Source: Verrucomicrobiota bacterium (GTDB lineage: Bacteria; Verrucomicrobiota; Verrucomicrobiia; Limisphaerales; UBA9464). From it: 43,872 bases of DNA. The position numbers were made by a program, and so were the translations under genes. The notes below the pieces were generated by a model. The model searched no databases. It was not told the DNA's origin and saw only the letters and a program-made list of their open reading frames with translations. The stretch is from positions 1-43,872 of the forward strand of contig WBXI01000008.1 of NCBI GenBank assembly GCA_008933025.1, given 5' to 3'. How positions within the stretch are numbered: position 1 is the first letter of the stretch; every line of letters starts with the position of its first letter. Positions 24,676 through 32,764 of this stretch are shown here, one piece after another.

Positions 24676-25554
24676 CTACTCGCCGGTGGCGGCGAACACC
24701 CACGGGGTCGCGGCCGAATTCCCGCCGACCAACTCGCAACGTTCCAGCACCGCCCCCGGACGCGGCGAATCGAGGGTGACCCGGTACAATCGCACCACGC
24801 TCCGCACGGCCTCGCTCGATTCGCTGATGCCTTGCCAGGCCACGACCGAACGGTCGCCGGGCCGGGAGTGCTCGGGGGCGTGCCAGCCATCCCCGAGTTC
24901 CATGCCGAGCCGCAACGGCGTTTCCACGACCGTTCCTCCCCATTGGCACCGCACGCGCAATACCGGGGTGCCCGTCGCCAGCTCCGCGCCGTCGCGGGTG
25001 GTCGCCAGAAGATGGAGGCGGCGCACGCCCCGTCCCTCCACCGGCAACGCCACCTTCGCGGGCCATCGTTGCCCGAAAACCGGGCCTCCGAGCGACGCCA
25101 GTTGCAGGATGCCTCGGATCTCGAACCGCACGCCGCCCAGATCCGCCGCCCCCAACGGCAGGTCCGGCGGCATTTCACGGACCCCACTCGCAAAGCCATC
25201 GCGGGGCTCCAGCGACCGGTTCAGAAGGAGTCCCAGATCCAGCAGGTTTTCCGACGCGCGCGGGTCCCGCGGCAGGATTTCCGTCGGCAGGGGACGGTCC
25301 TCGTGCAACGTGGCCGGCATCGTCCGCTGTCCCGGCGCGGGGGGCGCCATCGGATGGCCCTGCGGGGAGATGTTCTCGCGCCAATCCAAAGCCCCGTGGG
25401 CCTGCAAAGCTTCCCGGAGGTCCGGCAGGGACCAGATCAACAGATGGTCCTCGTCCGTGCCGGCCACGAGCAACCGGCCGTGGGGGCCGAAGCCGAGGCA
25501 GGTCACGGGAATCGGGGACTGGAGCCGCACCAGCGGTTGCCAGGGCTCGGCCAT
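24676..25554 (-). pseudogene. Out-of-frame C-terminal part of the kinase-WD40 protein
   Basis: About 292 residues in a frame one base ahead of the kinase gene upstream. It opens with a WD40-like blade (PIPVTCLGFGPHGRLLVAGT, DEDHLLIWSLPDL) that continues the kinase's WD40 series, then a domain resembling sugar- or ligand-binding beta-sandwiches (VRFEIRGILQLASLGGPVFG, VARLHLLATT-like strands, SVVRLYRVTLDSPRPGAVLE). This second part looks like an NPCBM-type or similar jelly-roll. The protein fragment makes sense only as the C-terminus of the kinase gene at 25175-28438, with which it overlaps for 380 bases. Either a real frameshift or a sequence error separates them; translation from ATG 25554 as an independent protein is possible but less likely. 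Confidence 0.6.
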
Positions 25555-28438
25555 AGGTCGACCAGGCGCCGGCGCCGGGCATGGTGTTGCCACCGCCCGT
25601 CTCCAGGGCCAACCGCGGCCGCCATTCCGCCGTCGAGATCACCCGGTGCAATTCGCCGCCCACCACCAACAAATGCCGCGCATCCGGGCTGAACAGCGGC
25701 ACGCCCGCGCCGGAAGGATCCTGCCACGGGGATTCCGGGGCGCCCCACCGGCTCACCCGGGACGTCACCCCGCCGGTTTCCGTCGCGAGCCACCGCTGGT
25801 CCGGGTCCGTGTCCAGCGCCGTCGCGTTGGTCTCGCCGGATGCCAGGCTCCTCCAGACGAACTTCGCGGTGTCGAGCAGGCCGATGTTTCCCGATCCGCG
25901 CGCGATCGCGATCCCACCGGCGCCGTCGACGCGCCCGGCCGGGCCCAGCCATGCGCCCGCCCCGGACTCGACGCCCTCGGCAGGCACCCATTGGATGGGG
26001 CGTCCATCGTCGTTGAAATCGTACCACCGCGCGCCGAGGCGCCACACCACCAGCAGGCGACGGCTCCGGGAGTCGAAATGGGCGGACACGACTCCCGAGA
26101 GCGGCAGATAGGCCTGGACGTTGCCCAAGGCGTCGAGCAGGTGCACCCCCGCCTGCTGGACCGCGACGATCCACCGGCTGTCGGGACTGAACTCCACGTG
26201 GCGGACCGCGGTGTTGCCCACGCCCCGCAGCGGGACCATGGAGACGCCGATCGGCGGGAGCATCGGCGCGATCCCGAACGCCGCGCCGTCGAGGTAGGCG
26301 ATTTTCGAGCCCTCGCCGTTGAAGCGGACGGGATGCCACAACTCCGATTGCCCCAACGGCTGCCCCGTCCGCGCGTGCCACAGGCGCGCGACGCCGTCGC
26401 CCGACACCGACCACAGCAAGGTCGCGTCGGGCGACAGCACGAGGCGCGACACCACCCCGCGGTGCGCGGCCAGATCGCGCATCTGCCCGCCGCGCAGGTT
26501 CCAGATCCGGATCCCGCCCGTGCTGTCGCCCACCACCAGAAGGTTCTCGCCCCATGCCACCGACAGCACCCGGCCGCGGGTGAACGGAAGCGAATGCCGG
26601 ACGTGCCCGTCGGCGCCGTCCATCACCGCGATGCGATCCGAAGACTGGACGAGGTAATCGGGGCGTCCGGGCGACCCGGTCAGGCGGACGCCGCCCAACA
26701 AATCGGACGGCAGCGGGAGCGAGCGGGAAGTGCCGCGGGCCAGGTCGCGGAACTCGATCCGCCCCGGGGCCGTCACCACGGCGGATTCCTTTTCGTCGCC
26801 CGAGAATCCCGCCCACTCGCCCTTGGCACGCCATGCTTCCGTCCCCGTCGCGGCATCGCAAACGGCCACCCATCCATCGTCCGAAGCGGCGACGACCCAG
26901 TGGGCCGTGGGGCTGAATTCGAGGACGCGCGGCACTTTCCCGGGTCGCGGCGTCTTGCTCCAGACGAGGTTGCCGGTGGTGCGGCGCCAGACCCGGACCT
27001 CGCCGGCGGGGGAGGCGTCGAGCACGAGGTCGAAGCCCGGGGAGAGGTCCAGCGGCATGCCCGGGCCGGTGTGGGGATGGCGTGCTTCCTCGGCGCCGAC
27101 CTCCCAGCGGCCCAGGAGGGCGGCCGCCTCGTCGCGCAATTCGGTGCGCGGATCGACGCGGGCCGCCGCGGCGAGCAGATCCAGGGCGCGGTCGCGGACG
27201 CGGATGGCTCCCGAGAGACGGAGGCCGCGGGCCTCGCCGAGACGCGCCTGGACCAGGTCGTTGCGCGCGCGGTCGCGTTCCTCCACCACGGCCTGCCGGG
27301 AACTCGCGAGACGCAGAGCCACCCACACCGAGCCCACGACCATCACCAGTCCGAGCACCGCGAGGGCCGCCGTGAGGCCCACGACCGCGCGCTGCTGCCG
27401 GACCCAGCGCCAGAACTGTTCCCGCCGGGTGGCGGGAATGGACTCGATCGGCTCGCCCGCCATCCACCGCCGGAGTTCCTGCGACAGGCTGCCGGCCGTC
27501 TGGAACCGCCGGGCCGGATCCTTCTCGAGACAACGCAGCGCGATCACGTCGAGTTCGTGGGGAACGCCGCGCAGTTCGTGGCTCGGCGGCGGCGGCGGCG
27601 CGTGCTCGACCATGCGCAGCAGCGCGATCTGGCTGAGGGCGTTGAACGGCGGCTTCTGTGCCAACAATTCGTAGAGGATGACGCCCAGCCCATAGATGTC
27701 CGCCGTCACCGTGGCCTGCACCGCGCCCTGTCCCGCCACTTCCGGCGCGACGTAGCGCGGCGTGCCCACGATCTGGCCCGGCTCTTCCTCGGGCATCGAA
27801 TCGTCGTTCAGTTTCGCGAGGCCGAAGTCGCTGACGTAGGGACGCCCGCCGTCGTCGAACAACACGTTGCCGGGTTTCAGGTCGCGGTGGAGCACGCCGC
27901 GTTCGTGGGCGTACTGCACCGCCTCGGCAAGGGTCGCCACCAACTGCGCGATGTCCCGCCAACTCCGGCGGTAACGCGCCCGCCGTTCCGCCAGCGTGCC
28001 CCCGGCCGCCAGCTTCATCGTGAAATACGGGACGCCGTCGTGCTCGCCCGCCTGGTAGACCGGCAGGATGTGCGGGTGCTCCAACCGCGCGATCGCCCGG
28101 GCCTCCAGCAGGAATCGCTCGCGGAACTCCGCCGACTCGAGTTGGTGCGGCAACAACATCTTCAACGCGACCTCGCGCCGCGGCTCGAGCTGCGTGGCCC
28201 GATAGACGATCCCCATCCCGCCCCGGGCCAGTTCCTTCGTGACCTCGTAGCCGGGGATCTCCAGCAACACGCCGCGCGTGCTCATCGGCGGCGCCGTCGC
28301 GGGGGCCGGGCCGCCCGGTTCCGCGTCCGGGGCCGGTCCCACGTCGAAAAGCAAACCCGCGAGGCAGCGCGGGCAAAGTCCGTCCAATGCCCCCGATTCC
28401 AGCGGGGACTGGCATTCGGGACAACGGCGATCGCTCAT
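25175..28438 (-). CDS. Ser/Thr protein kinase with zinc ribbon and WD40 repeats (frameshifted 3' end)
   Basis: 1087 residues as read. A two-CxxC zinc ribbon starts the protein (CPECQSPLESGALDGLCPRC), then a Hanks-type kinase: ARGGMGIVYRA, VALKML (catalytic Lys), GVLHRDLKPGNVLFDD (catalytic Asp), SDFGLAKL (metal Asp) and GTPRYVAPEV. One membrane helix (VVGLTAALAVLGLVMVVGSV) follows the kinase, then a coiled stretch and an outward WD40-like propeller region (HPHTGPGMPLDLSPGFDLVL ... LSPDATLLWSVSGDGVARLW). The last ~125 residues as read, after about 25,565, are Arg/Pro-rich and unlike WD40; the proper continuation lies in another frame (24676-25554). Its ATG overlaps the stop of the sigma factor gene upstream, the usual pairing of an ECF sigma factor with its Ser/Thr kinase. 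Confidence 0.85.
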   Translation of the reverse strand: MSDRRCPECQSPLESGALDGLCPRCLAGLLFDVGPAPDAEPGGPAPATAPPMSTRGVLLEIPGYEVTKELARGGMGIVYRATQLEPRREVALKMLLPHQLESAEFRERFLLEARAIARLEHPHILPVYQAGEHDGVPYFTMKLAAGGTLAERRARYRRSWRDIAQLVATLAEAVQYAHERGVLHRDLKPGNVLFDDGGRPYVSDFGLAKLNDDSMPEEEPGQIVGTPRYVAPEVAGQGAVQATVTADIYGLGVILYELLAQKPPFNALSQIALLRMVEHAPPPPPSHELRGVPHELDVIALRCLEKDPARRFQTAGSLSQELRRWMAGEPIESIPATRREQFWRWVRQQRAVVGLTAALAVLGLVMVVGSVWVALRLASSRQAVVEERDRARNDLVQARLGEARGLRLSGAIRVRDRALDLLAAAARVDPRTELRDEAAALLGRWEVGAEEARHPHTGPGMPLDLSPGFDLVLDASPAGEVRVWRRTTGNLVWSKTPRPGKVPRVLEFSPTAHWVVAASDDGWVAVCDAATGTEAWRAKGEWAGFSGDEKESAVVTAPGRIEFRDLARGTSRSLPLPSDLLGGVRLTGSPGRPDYLVQSSDRIAVMDGADGHVRHSLPFTRGRVLSVAWGENLLVVGDSTGGIRIWNLRGGQMRDLAAHRGVVSRLVLSPDATLLWSVSGDGVARLWHARTGQPLGQSELWHPVRFNGEGSKIAYLDGAAFGIAPMLPPIGVSMVPLRGVGNTAVRHVEFSPDSRWIVAVQQAGVHLLDALGNVQAYLPLSGVVSAHFDSRSRRLLVVWRLGARWYDFNDDGRPIQWVPAEGVESGAGAWLGPAGRVDGAGGIAIARGSGNIGLLDTAKFVWRSLASGETNATALDTDPDQRWLATETGGVTSRVSRWGAPESPWQDPSGAGVPLFSPDARHLLVVGGELHRVISTAEWRPRLALETGGGNTMPGAGAWSTYGRALATAGAAPVPDSRDLPRLRPPRPVARGRHGRGPSVDLVPAGPPGSFAGPRGFGLAREHLPAGPSDGAPRAGTADDAGHVARGPSPADGNPAAGPARVGKPAGSGTPSEPVAGAPRWLCEWGP

Positions 28439-29208
28439 GAGGGATCCGAGGGCGACCGGGGCACCGCCCCGGGCAAATCGCTGCCGCGGTCCATCAGCAC
28501 CCGCTGCAACCACGCCAACTCGGCATCGACCTCGTGCGGCGCGGACACCGTCTGGGCGACTTCGGAACGCACGTTCACCCGGAATGCGTTCCGGAGCCGG
28601 AAGATCTCCGTCTTCAGCGCCGCCAGGGTGATCCCCAGCGTCGCCGCCGTCTGCTCGTAGGTCGGCGGTTCCTTCCCGACCGGCAGGAACGCCTTCAGGT
28701 GCGCGAACAGATGCGCCTTGCCCCCCGCCGCGTATTCCTGGCGGGTCTTCTCGAACGCCCGCCCCATCAATTCCAGCGCCCAGTTGCGGTCGAACGACCG
28801 CACCACGTCCTCCGCCATCGACGCGTCGGAGAGGGTCTCCGCCACCGCGTCCTCGCTGGCGCTCACGTGCTGGATGTCGCCCCCGCGCTTCTGCGCCCGC
28901 CGCCGCGTCTCCACTTCCCGCAGGAACCGCGAGAGCGAACCCAACAGGAACGAACGGAACCGTCCCCGGTGCGGATCCGCGCGCCGCCACGCGGAGTGGT
29001 CGGTCAATTGGACGAGGAATTCCTGGGTGAGATCCTGGGCCTCCGCTTCCATGTAGCCGCGCTGCCGCAACGCATGGAACACCGGGGTCCAGTACCGCTT
29101 GCACATCTCCTCCAGCGCCTCCGCCTGCCGGTCGCCGCCGCTCTTGGTGGCGTGACCCAGGATGCTCCAGTGCGTGGAGGGAAAGTTCACGCCCCACGTC
29201 CTACCCAT
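28435..29208 (-). CDS. ECF sigma factor of the kinase-linked (STK) type
   Basis: 257 residues. The opening NFPSTHWSILGHA is the hallmark of sigma factors paired with Ser/Thr kinases in Planctomycetes and Verrucomicrobiota. Region 2 follows (LEEMCKRYWTPVFHALRQRG, AEAQDLTQEFLVQL), then a linker and region 4 (EQTAATLGITLAALKTEIFR, LRNAFRVNVRSEV). The TGA overlaps the ATG of the kinase gene by four bases, so both are made together; the kinase is the likely regulator through phosphorylation, replacing an anti-sigma factor. ATG 29208 is chosen as it sits just before the conserved NFPSTHWS; ATG 29244 and further upstream starts remain open. Confidence 0.9.
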   Translation of the reverse strand: MGRTWGVNFPSTHWSILGHATKSGGDRQAEALEEMCKRYWTPVFHALRQRGYMEAEAQDLTQEFLVQLTDHSAWRRADPHRGRFRSFLLGSLSRFLREVETRRRAQKRGGDIQHVSASEDAVAETLSDASMAEDVVRSFDRNWALELMGRAFEKTRQEYAAGGKAHLFAHLKAFLPVGKEPPTYEQTAATLGITLAALKTEIFRLRNAFRVNVRSEVAQTVSAPHEVDAELAWLQRVLMDRGSDLPGAVPRSPSDPS

Positions 29209-29466
29209 CCCGGCCGATTTCCGCCAGCCCGCCGTGGAATCCATGCGGGGGTACGTCTCGACGCGGTCGCGAACGACCCCGCCGTCCACCGCGGGCGCCG
29301 GGGACGGCATCCGGTCGCCCATCCCGTTTTCATCCCGTCCAAAAACCTCGGCGAGGACAGGCGGTTGCCACCGGCGTCGACGACTCCGTCCGGGGACACC
29401 CGATGGAATCCGCGCCCCGATTTCCCGCTTCCCACGCTTTCCGTGCCCCAGCATCGTCACCGGGCC

Positions 29467-30642
29467 ATGAAACGGATGTCGGCCCTATTGCTCGCCTTCG
29501 TGTTGCTCGCCGGACTCGTCGCGCCACGGATCCACGCCGCGGCGTCGCCCGCGGCGCCCCCGGCCAACGCCCCGGGTGCCGCCGCGGCCGCGACCCTCTC
29601 CCAGATCACCGGCATCGCCATCTCCCCGCTCCTCGGCACCGCGGGCATCGGCGCGGTCAAATACTTCCGGACCCCCGAATCGCAGCGCGCCGGTCTCTCC
29701 TGGTACGCCCAACCGTGGTTCTGGGGACCCGCGCTCGCTTTGGTCGCGCTGGTCGCGCTCAAGGACACCGCGGGAACCGCCGTCCCCACCGCGCTCAAGA
29801 AACCCTTCGATGTCGCCGAGGTCTTCGAGAACAAGCTTTCCGGCCTGGTCGCCACCGGCGCCGTCGTCCCGATGGCCATGGACATGTTCAAGCAGTTCGC
29901 ACCGGGAGCGGGCGCCAGTCTTTCGGATGCCGGGTTCGCCGCGGTCGATCTCTCGCAGTTCTGGGGCACGCTGATGGTGCCCTTCGCGTTGCTCGCCTAC
30001 GCCGCGGTTTTCCTGGTCTCGCACACGATCCACATCCTGATCCTCATCAGCCCGTTCACGACGGTCGACGCCGCCCTGAAGACCTTCCGGATCTTCCTGC
30101 TCTCGACCGTCGCCGGCACGTCGTTTGCCAGCCCCACCGCCGGCGCGGTGTGGTCGGGCCTCATCGTCCTCTGTTGCCTGCCGCTCGCCGGCTGGGCCTT
30201 CCGGTTGATGGTGTTCGGCCAGATCCACGCCTGGGACATCCTCACCTTCCGCCGGCGCCGCTTCGTTCCCGACACCGCGGCCAACGCGGCGTTCCTCGCC
30301 CGCAAGGTCGGCGGCGTTCCCCGCCGCACCTATGGATTCGTGCGGCGCGACGCGTCCGGCGGGCTCGTCTTCTCCTGGCGCCCGTGGCTGCTCCTTCCCG
30401 AACGGACCACCCCGTTGCCCTCCGGCCCCCTGGCCGTCGGCCGCGGCCTCTTCCATCCGGAGGTCCTCGAGATCGACGGCGAATCCACGCGCGACCTGCT
30501 CGACCTGCCGCCGCGTTTCAAGGGCCACGAGGAAACCTTCGCGCGCATCCACGCCATCGGCGAGGTGCGCGACGTCGGGCTGCGCGCCGCGTGGGCGTGG
30601 CTCAAGGGCCTGTTCTCCTCGGCTCCCGCGCACGCGTCCTGA
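29467..30642 (+). CDS. Multi-spanning membrane protein of unknown function
   Basis: 391 residues, not recognised. A signal-like N-terminus (MKRMSALLLAFVLLAGLVAP, then HAAAS) is followed by an Ala-rich stretch, then about five hydrophobic segments (WYAQPWFWGPALALVALVAL; LMVPFALLAYAAVFLVSHTI, then HILILISPF; FRIFLLSTVAGTSFA; AVWSGLIVLCCLPLAGWAFR). The last 130 residues are soluble and basic near the membrane (ILTFRRRRFVPD), with a beta-rich part (YGFVRRDASGGLVFSWRPWL). No enzyme motif is visible. It is divergent from the sigma-kinase pair (258 bases between starts) and followed 19 bases later by the DUF2071 gene, so the two may be co-transcribed. Confidence 0.75.
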   Translation: MKRMSALLLAFVLLAGLVAPRIHAAASPAAPPANAPGAAAAATLSQITGIAISPLLGTAGIGAVKYFRTPESQRAGLSWYAQPWFWGPALALVALVALKDTAGTAVPTALKKPFDVAEVFENKLSGLVATGAVVPMAMDMFKQFAPGAGASLSDAGFAAVDLSQFWGTLMVPFALLAYAAVFLVSHTIHILILISPFTTVDAALKTFRIFLLSTVAGTSFASPTAGAVWSGLIVLCCLPLAGWAFRLMVFGQIHAWDILTFRRRRFVPDTAANAAFLARKVGGVPRRTYGFVRRDASGGLVFSWRPWLLLPERTTPLPSGPLAVGRGLFHPEVLEIDGESTRDLLDLPPRFKGHEETFARIHAIGEVRDVGLRAAWAWLKGLFSSAPAHAS

Positions 30643-30661
30643 TCCCGGCGCGCGCGAAACC

Positions 30662-31405
30662 GTGGAACCCGCCGACGTCGACCGTCGACCGTGGCCACGC
30701 CCGGCGCGGCCCTGGATCGGTTCCATGGCGTGGGAAGACCTTCTCTTCGCGCATTGGCCGGTGCCGGCGGAATCGCTCCGCCAACGAATTCCCCGCGGGC
30801 TCGAACTCGACACCTTCGGGGGCGTCGCCTGGCTGGGAATCGTCCCGTTCCGCATGTCGGGTGCCCGCCTTCGCGGCACGCCGGCGCTGCCGGGCGTGTC
30901 GGCGTTTCCCGAACTGAACGTGCGCACCTACGTGCGGCACGACGGCAAGCCGGGCGTCTGGTTTTTCTCGCTCGATGCCGCGGGCCGGTTCGCCGTGCGC
31001 GCGGCGCGGGCCTTGTTCCACCTGCCGTATTTCGACGCGCGCATGGAGTTCCGTCGCGACGGCGACGCCATCGGATTCGCGAGCGTGCGCACCCACCGCG
31101 ACGCGCCGGCCGCGGGATTCCGCGCGCGCTACGCGCCGGTCGGCGCGGGATTCCATGCCGCGCGCGGGTCGCTCGAAGAATGGCTCACGGAGAGATACTG
31201 CCTGTACGCGGCGGACACGGAAGGCCTGCTGTCACGGGTCGAAATCGACCACGAGCGCTGGCCGCTTCGCGCCGCGACGGCACGGTTCGACGTGCTGGAG
31301 ATGACGCGGATTGCCGGCGTGGAACTGCCGTCGGCCGATCCGCATCTTCTCTTCGTGCGGCGCGTCGACGTGGTCGCGTGGTGGCGCGAACGACTGGCGC
31401 GTTGA
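30662..31405 (+). CDS. DUF2071 (YqjF-like) family protein
   Basis: 247 residues, family DUF2071. The characteristic sequence is RPWIGSMAWEDLLFAHWPVP near residue 16, followed by LRQRIPRGLELDTFGGVAWL and FRMSGARLRGTPALPGVSAF, then PELNVRTYVRHDGKPGVWFF. The fold is related to acetoacetate-decarboxylase-like barrels, but the catalytic lysine role is not shown and the function is unknown. I chose GTG 30662 because the conserved RPW segment precedes the first ATG (30725), which would cut the conserved motif; no good ribosome binding site is seen for the GTG. It ends 187 bases before the small Lys-rich gene. Confidence 0.8.
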   Translation: MEPADVDRRPWPRPARPWIGSMAWEDLLFAHWPVPAESLRQRIPRGLELDTFGGVAWLGIVPFRMSGARLRGTPALPGVSAFPELNVRTYVRHDGKPGVWFFSLDAAGRFAVRAARALFHLPYFDARMEFRRDGDAIGFASVRTHRDAPAAGFRARYAPVGAGFHAARGSLEEWLTERYCLYAADTEGLLSRVEIDHERWPLRAATARFDVLEMTRIAGVELPSADPHLLFVRRVDVVAWWRERLAR

Positions 31406-31542
31406 ATCCCGCGCGGCGCGTCGGCCGCCATTTCTTCCCGTGTCGATTCCGCGATGATTCCGCAAAGACGGTTTGACCTTTGGCGCCATCCCGGCAATCT
31501 GGTCGCGCAATCACCAAAGTTGGCGCTCGTCGGGAGCGAATT

Positions 31543-31574
31543 ACTCCGGATCATCTCAGATATAATTCCGGAGT
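31543..31574 (+). promoter_or_regulatory. TATAAT promoter element framed by a perfect inverted repeat
   Basis: ACTCCGGA (31543-31550) and TCCGGAGT (31567-31574) are exact reverse complements, 16 bases apart. Between them, at 31561-31566, is a perfect TATAAT. No good -35 box is placed at 16-18 bases upstream (GAATTA is the nearest). The short AT-rich stretch in a GC-rich background and the arms on either side of the -10 suggest a repressor or activator site. It serves the small gene at 31593. Confidence 0.5.
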
Positions 31575-31592
31575 CGGGGGGAGGTGAGAACG

Positions 31593-31676
31593 ATGGCAGC
31601 GAAAAAAGCAGCAGCGAAGAAGCCCGCCAAGAAGGCCGTGGCAGCGAAGAAGCCCGCTAAGAAGGGCAAGAAGTAG
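31593..31676 (+). CDS. 27-residue Lys/Ala/Pro-rich basic peptide (histone H1-tail-like)
   Basis: A complete small gene: a strong ribosome binding site GGAGGTGA (31580-31587) 5 bases before ATG, 27 codons and TAG. The product consists only of Met, Ala, Lys, Pro, Val and Gly, with 13 lysines, in AAKK/PAKK units resembling the C-terminal tails of histone H1 and of some bacterial HU/Hc1 proteins. A 24-base unit is repeated (31611-31634 and 31641-31664, one difference). It would be soluble and strongly positive, a likely nucleic-acid or polyanion binder. It has its own TATAAT and a strong terminator, so it is a genuine single-gene unit, not a fragment of a longer gene. Confidence 0.75.
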   Translation: MAAKKAAAKKPAKKAVAAKKPAKKGKK

Positions 31677-31694
31677 TCCCCCCAACCAACCCTA

Positions 31695-31740
31695 GGCGGA
31701 GGGCTCGTGTTCATTCACGGGCCCTCCGCCTCGGCCTTTT
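31695..31740 (+). terminator. Rho-independent terminator of the Lys-rich peptide gene
   Basis: A 15-base-pair stem (31695-31709 with 31716-31730; one T-G pair) closes a 6-base loop TTCATT and is followed by TCGGCCTTTT. It begins 18 bases after the TAG at 31676. Confidence 0.8.
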
Positions 31741-31803
31741 CGGGGGCGAACTCCCCGCATGCCGGCGCGCCGCGTCGGCCCGGGAATGCCCTCGCGACCC
31801 GGC

Positions 31804-32670
31804 TCAGATCAGCCGCGCGAAGTTCGCGGCGAGCCACGCCAACAGCAGCGCGACGCCAATGCCCGCGGCCACCAAAGCCACCACCGCGAGCCACCACAAC
31901 GGCGGCATCCGCAGCGGCCCGCCGCCGGTGACGGCTTCTTTCACGCGGTAACGGCGTCCCGCGATCCAGAGCGATCCGGCGGACAACGCCGTGAGCAAGG
32001 GCACGGCGAAATACCCGTTCGGGCGATCGAACCGCAGTTCCTCCAACTGCACGCCGCCGCGCAGCACGACGAGGGAACCGAGCACGCCCCAGACCCACGC
32101 CGTGAAGGCGACGGTCCGCGAGGAGGCCAGCGCCGCGAGCGAGAATCCCAACGCGAACACGGCGACGGGAACCGCCACCACCAACCCGTAGAGCAAGAGC
32201 GGCTGGTTCGGTTGCACCGCCGGCAAACCGCTGGTGACGAAGACGCGCAGCAACACGTCGGGCAGGTTTCCCTTCAACGCGAGCACGTCCATCAGCGAGA
32301 ACGCCGCGAGCGAACCAAGCCCGACCAGCACCCGTGCGCCGTACCGCTGCGCGCGCGTGGCCGGCAACGCGAAGGCGAATTCCTCGCAGCCATGGATCAC
32401 GTCGGCACCGCCGAACACGGGCCCGCCGACGGCGGCAAAGACCACGCCGAAGGCGAGGATCCACAGCGGATGCGCCACCAGCGGGAGAAACCACACCGTC
32501 AACAGCCACGCGAACAACGAGGCCAACAACAGCCGGCTGTGCGAGAACCATTCGCCCCACAACAACGCCCGCCAGATCCGCCACCGCGTCGGCCCCGTCC
32601 CGGCCGCCGGGGGCGCGTCTTCCGCGGTCTCGACGACTCGCAGCGGGGGATTGGGGGTGGGGACGCTCAC
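31804..32670 (-). CDS. Integral membrane protein, probable ABC permease subunit
   Basis: 288 residues. A 25-residue soluble start (SVPTPNPPLRVVETAEDAPP) leads to about six membrane helices: SRLLLASLFAWLLTVWFLPL, HPLWILAFGVVFAAVGGPVF, VLVGLGSLAAFSLMDVLAL, LLLYGLVVAVPVAVFALGFS, TAWVWGVLGSLVVLRGG and LWWLAVVALVAAGIGVALLL. The pattern and size resemble ABC-2-type permease subunits, and it is on the same strand as an ABC ATPase and a GntR/YtrA regulator; it is the most distal gene in that set, after a pseudopilin-like gene and a 94-base gap. Permease is the best guess, since the ATPase has no other membrane partner here. Confidence 0.7.
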   Translation of the reverse strand: MSVPTPNPPLRVVETAEDAPPAAGTGPTRWRIWRALLWGEWFSHSRLLLASLFAWLLTVWFLPLVAHPLWILAFGVVFAAVGGPVFGGADVIHGCEEFAFALPATRAQRYGARVLVGLGSLAAFSLMDVLALKGNLPDVLLRVFVTSGLPAVQPNQPLLLYGLVVAVPVAVFALGFSLAALASSRTVAFTAWVWGVLGSLVVLRGGVQLEELRFDRPNGYFAVPLLTALSAGSLWIAGRRYRVKEAVTGGGPLRMPPLWWLAVVALVAAGIGVALLLAWLAANFARLI

Positions 32671-32764
32671 GGATTGACGGGCCGATTAGGAGCCCCGGCG
32701 CCTCCCGCGGCAAGCCGGGCGTGCCCGGTGACCGGCCCGCCGCGGTCCCGCGGCGTCCGTCGTT

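Noticed and set aside
29319-29337. Direct repeat CATCCCGT-N3-CATCCCGT in the sigma-kinase/membrane protein intergenic region
   Set aside because: Two 8-base copies could be chance; no linked promoter element was found.
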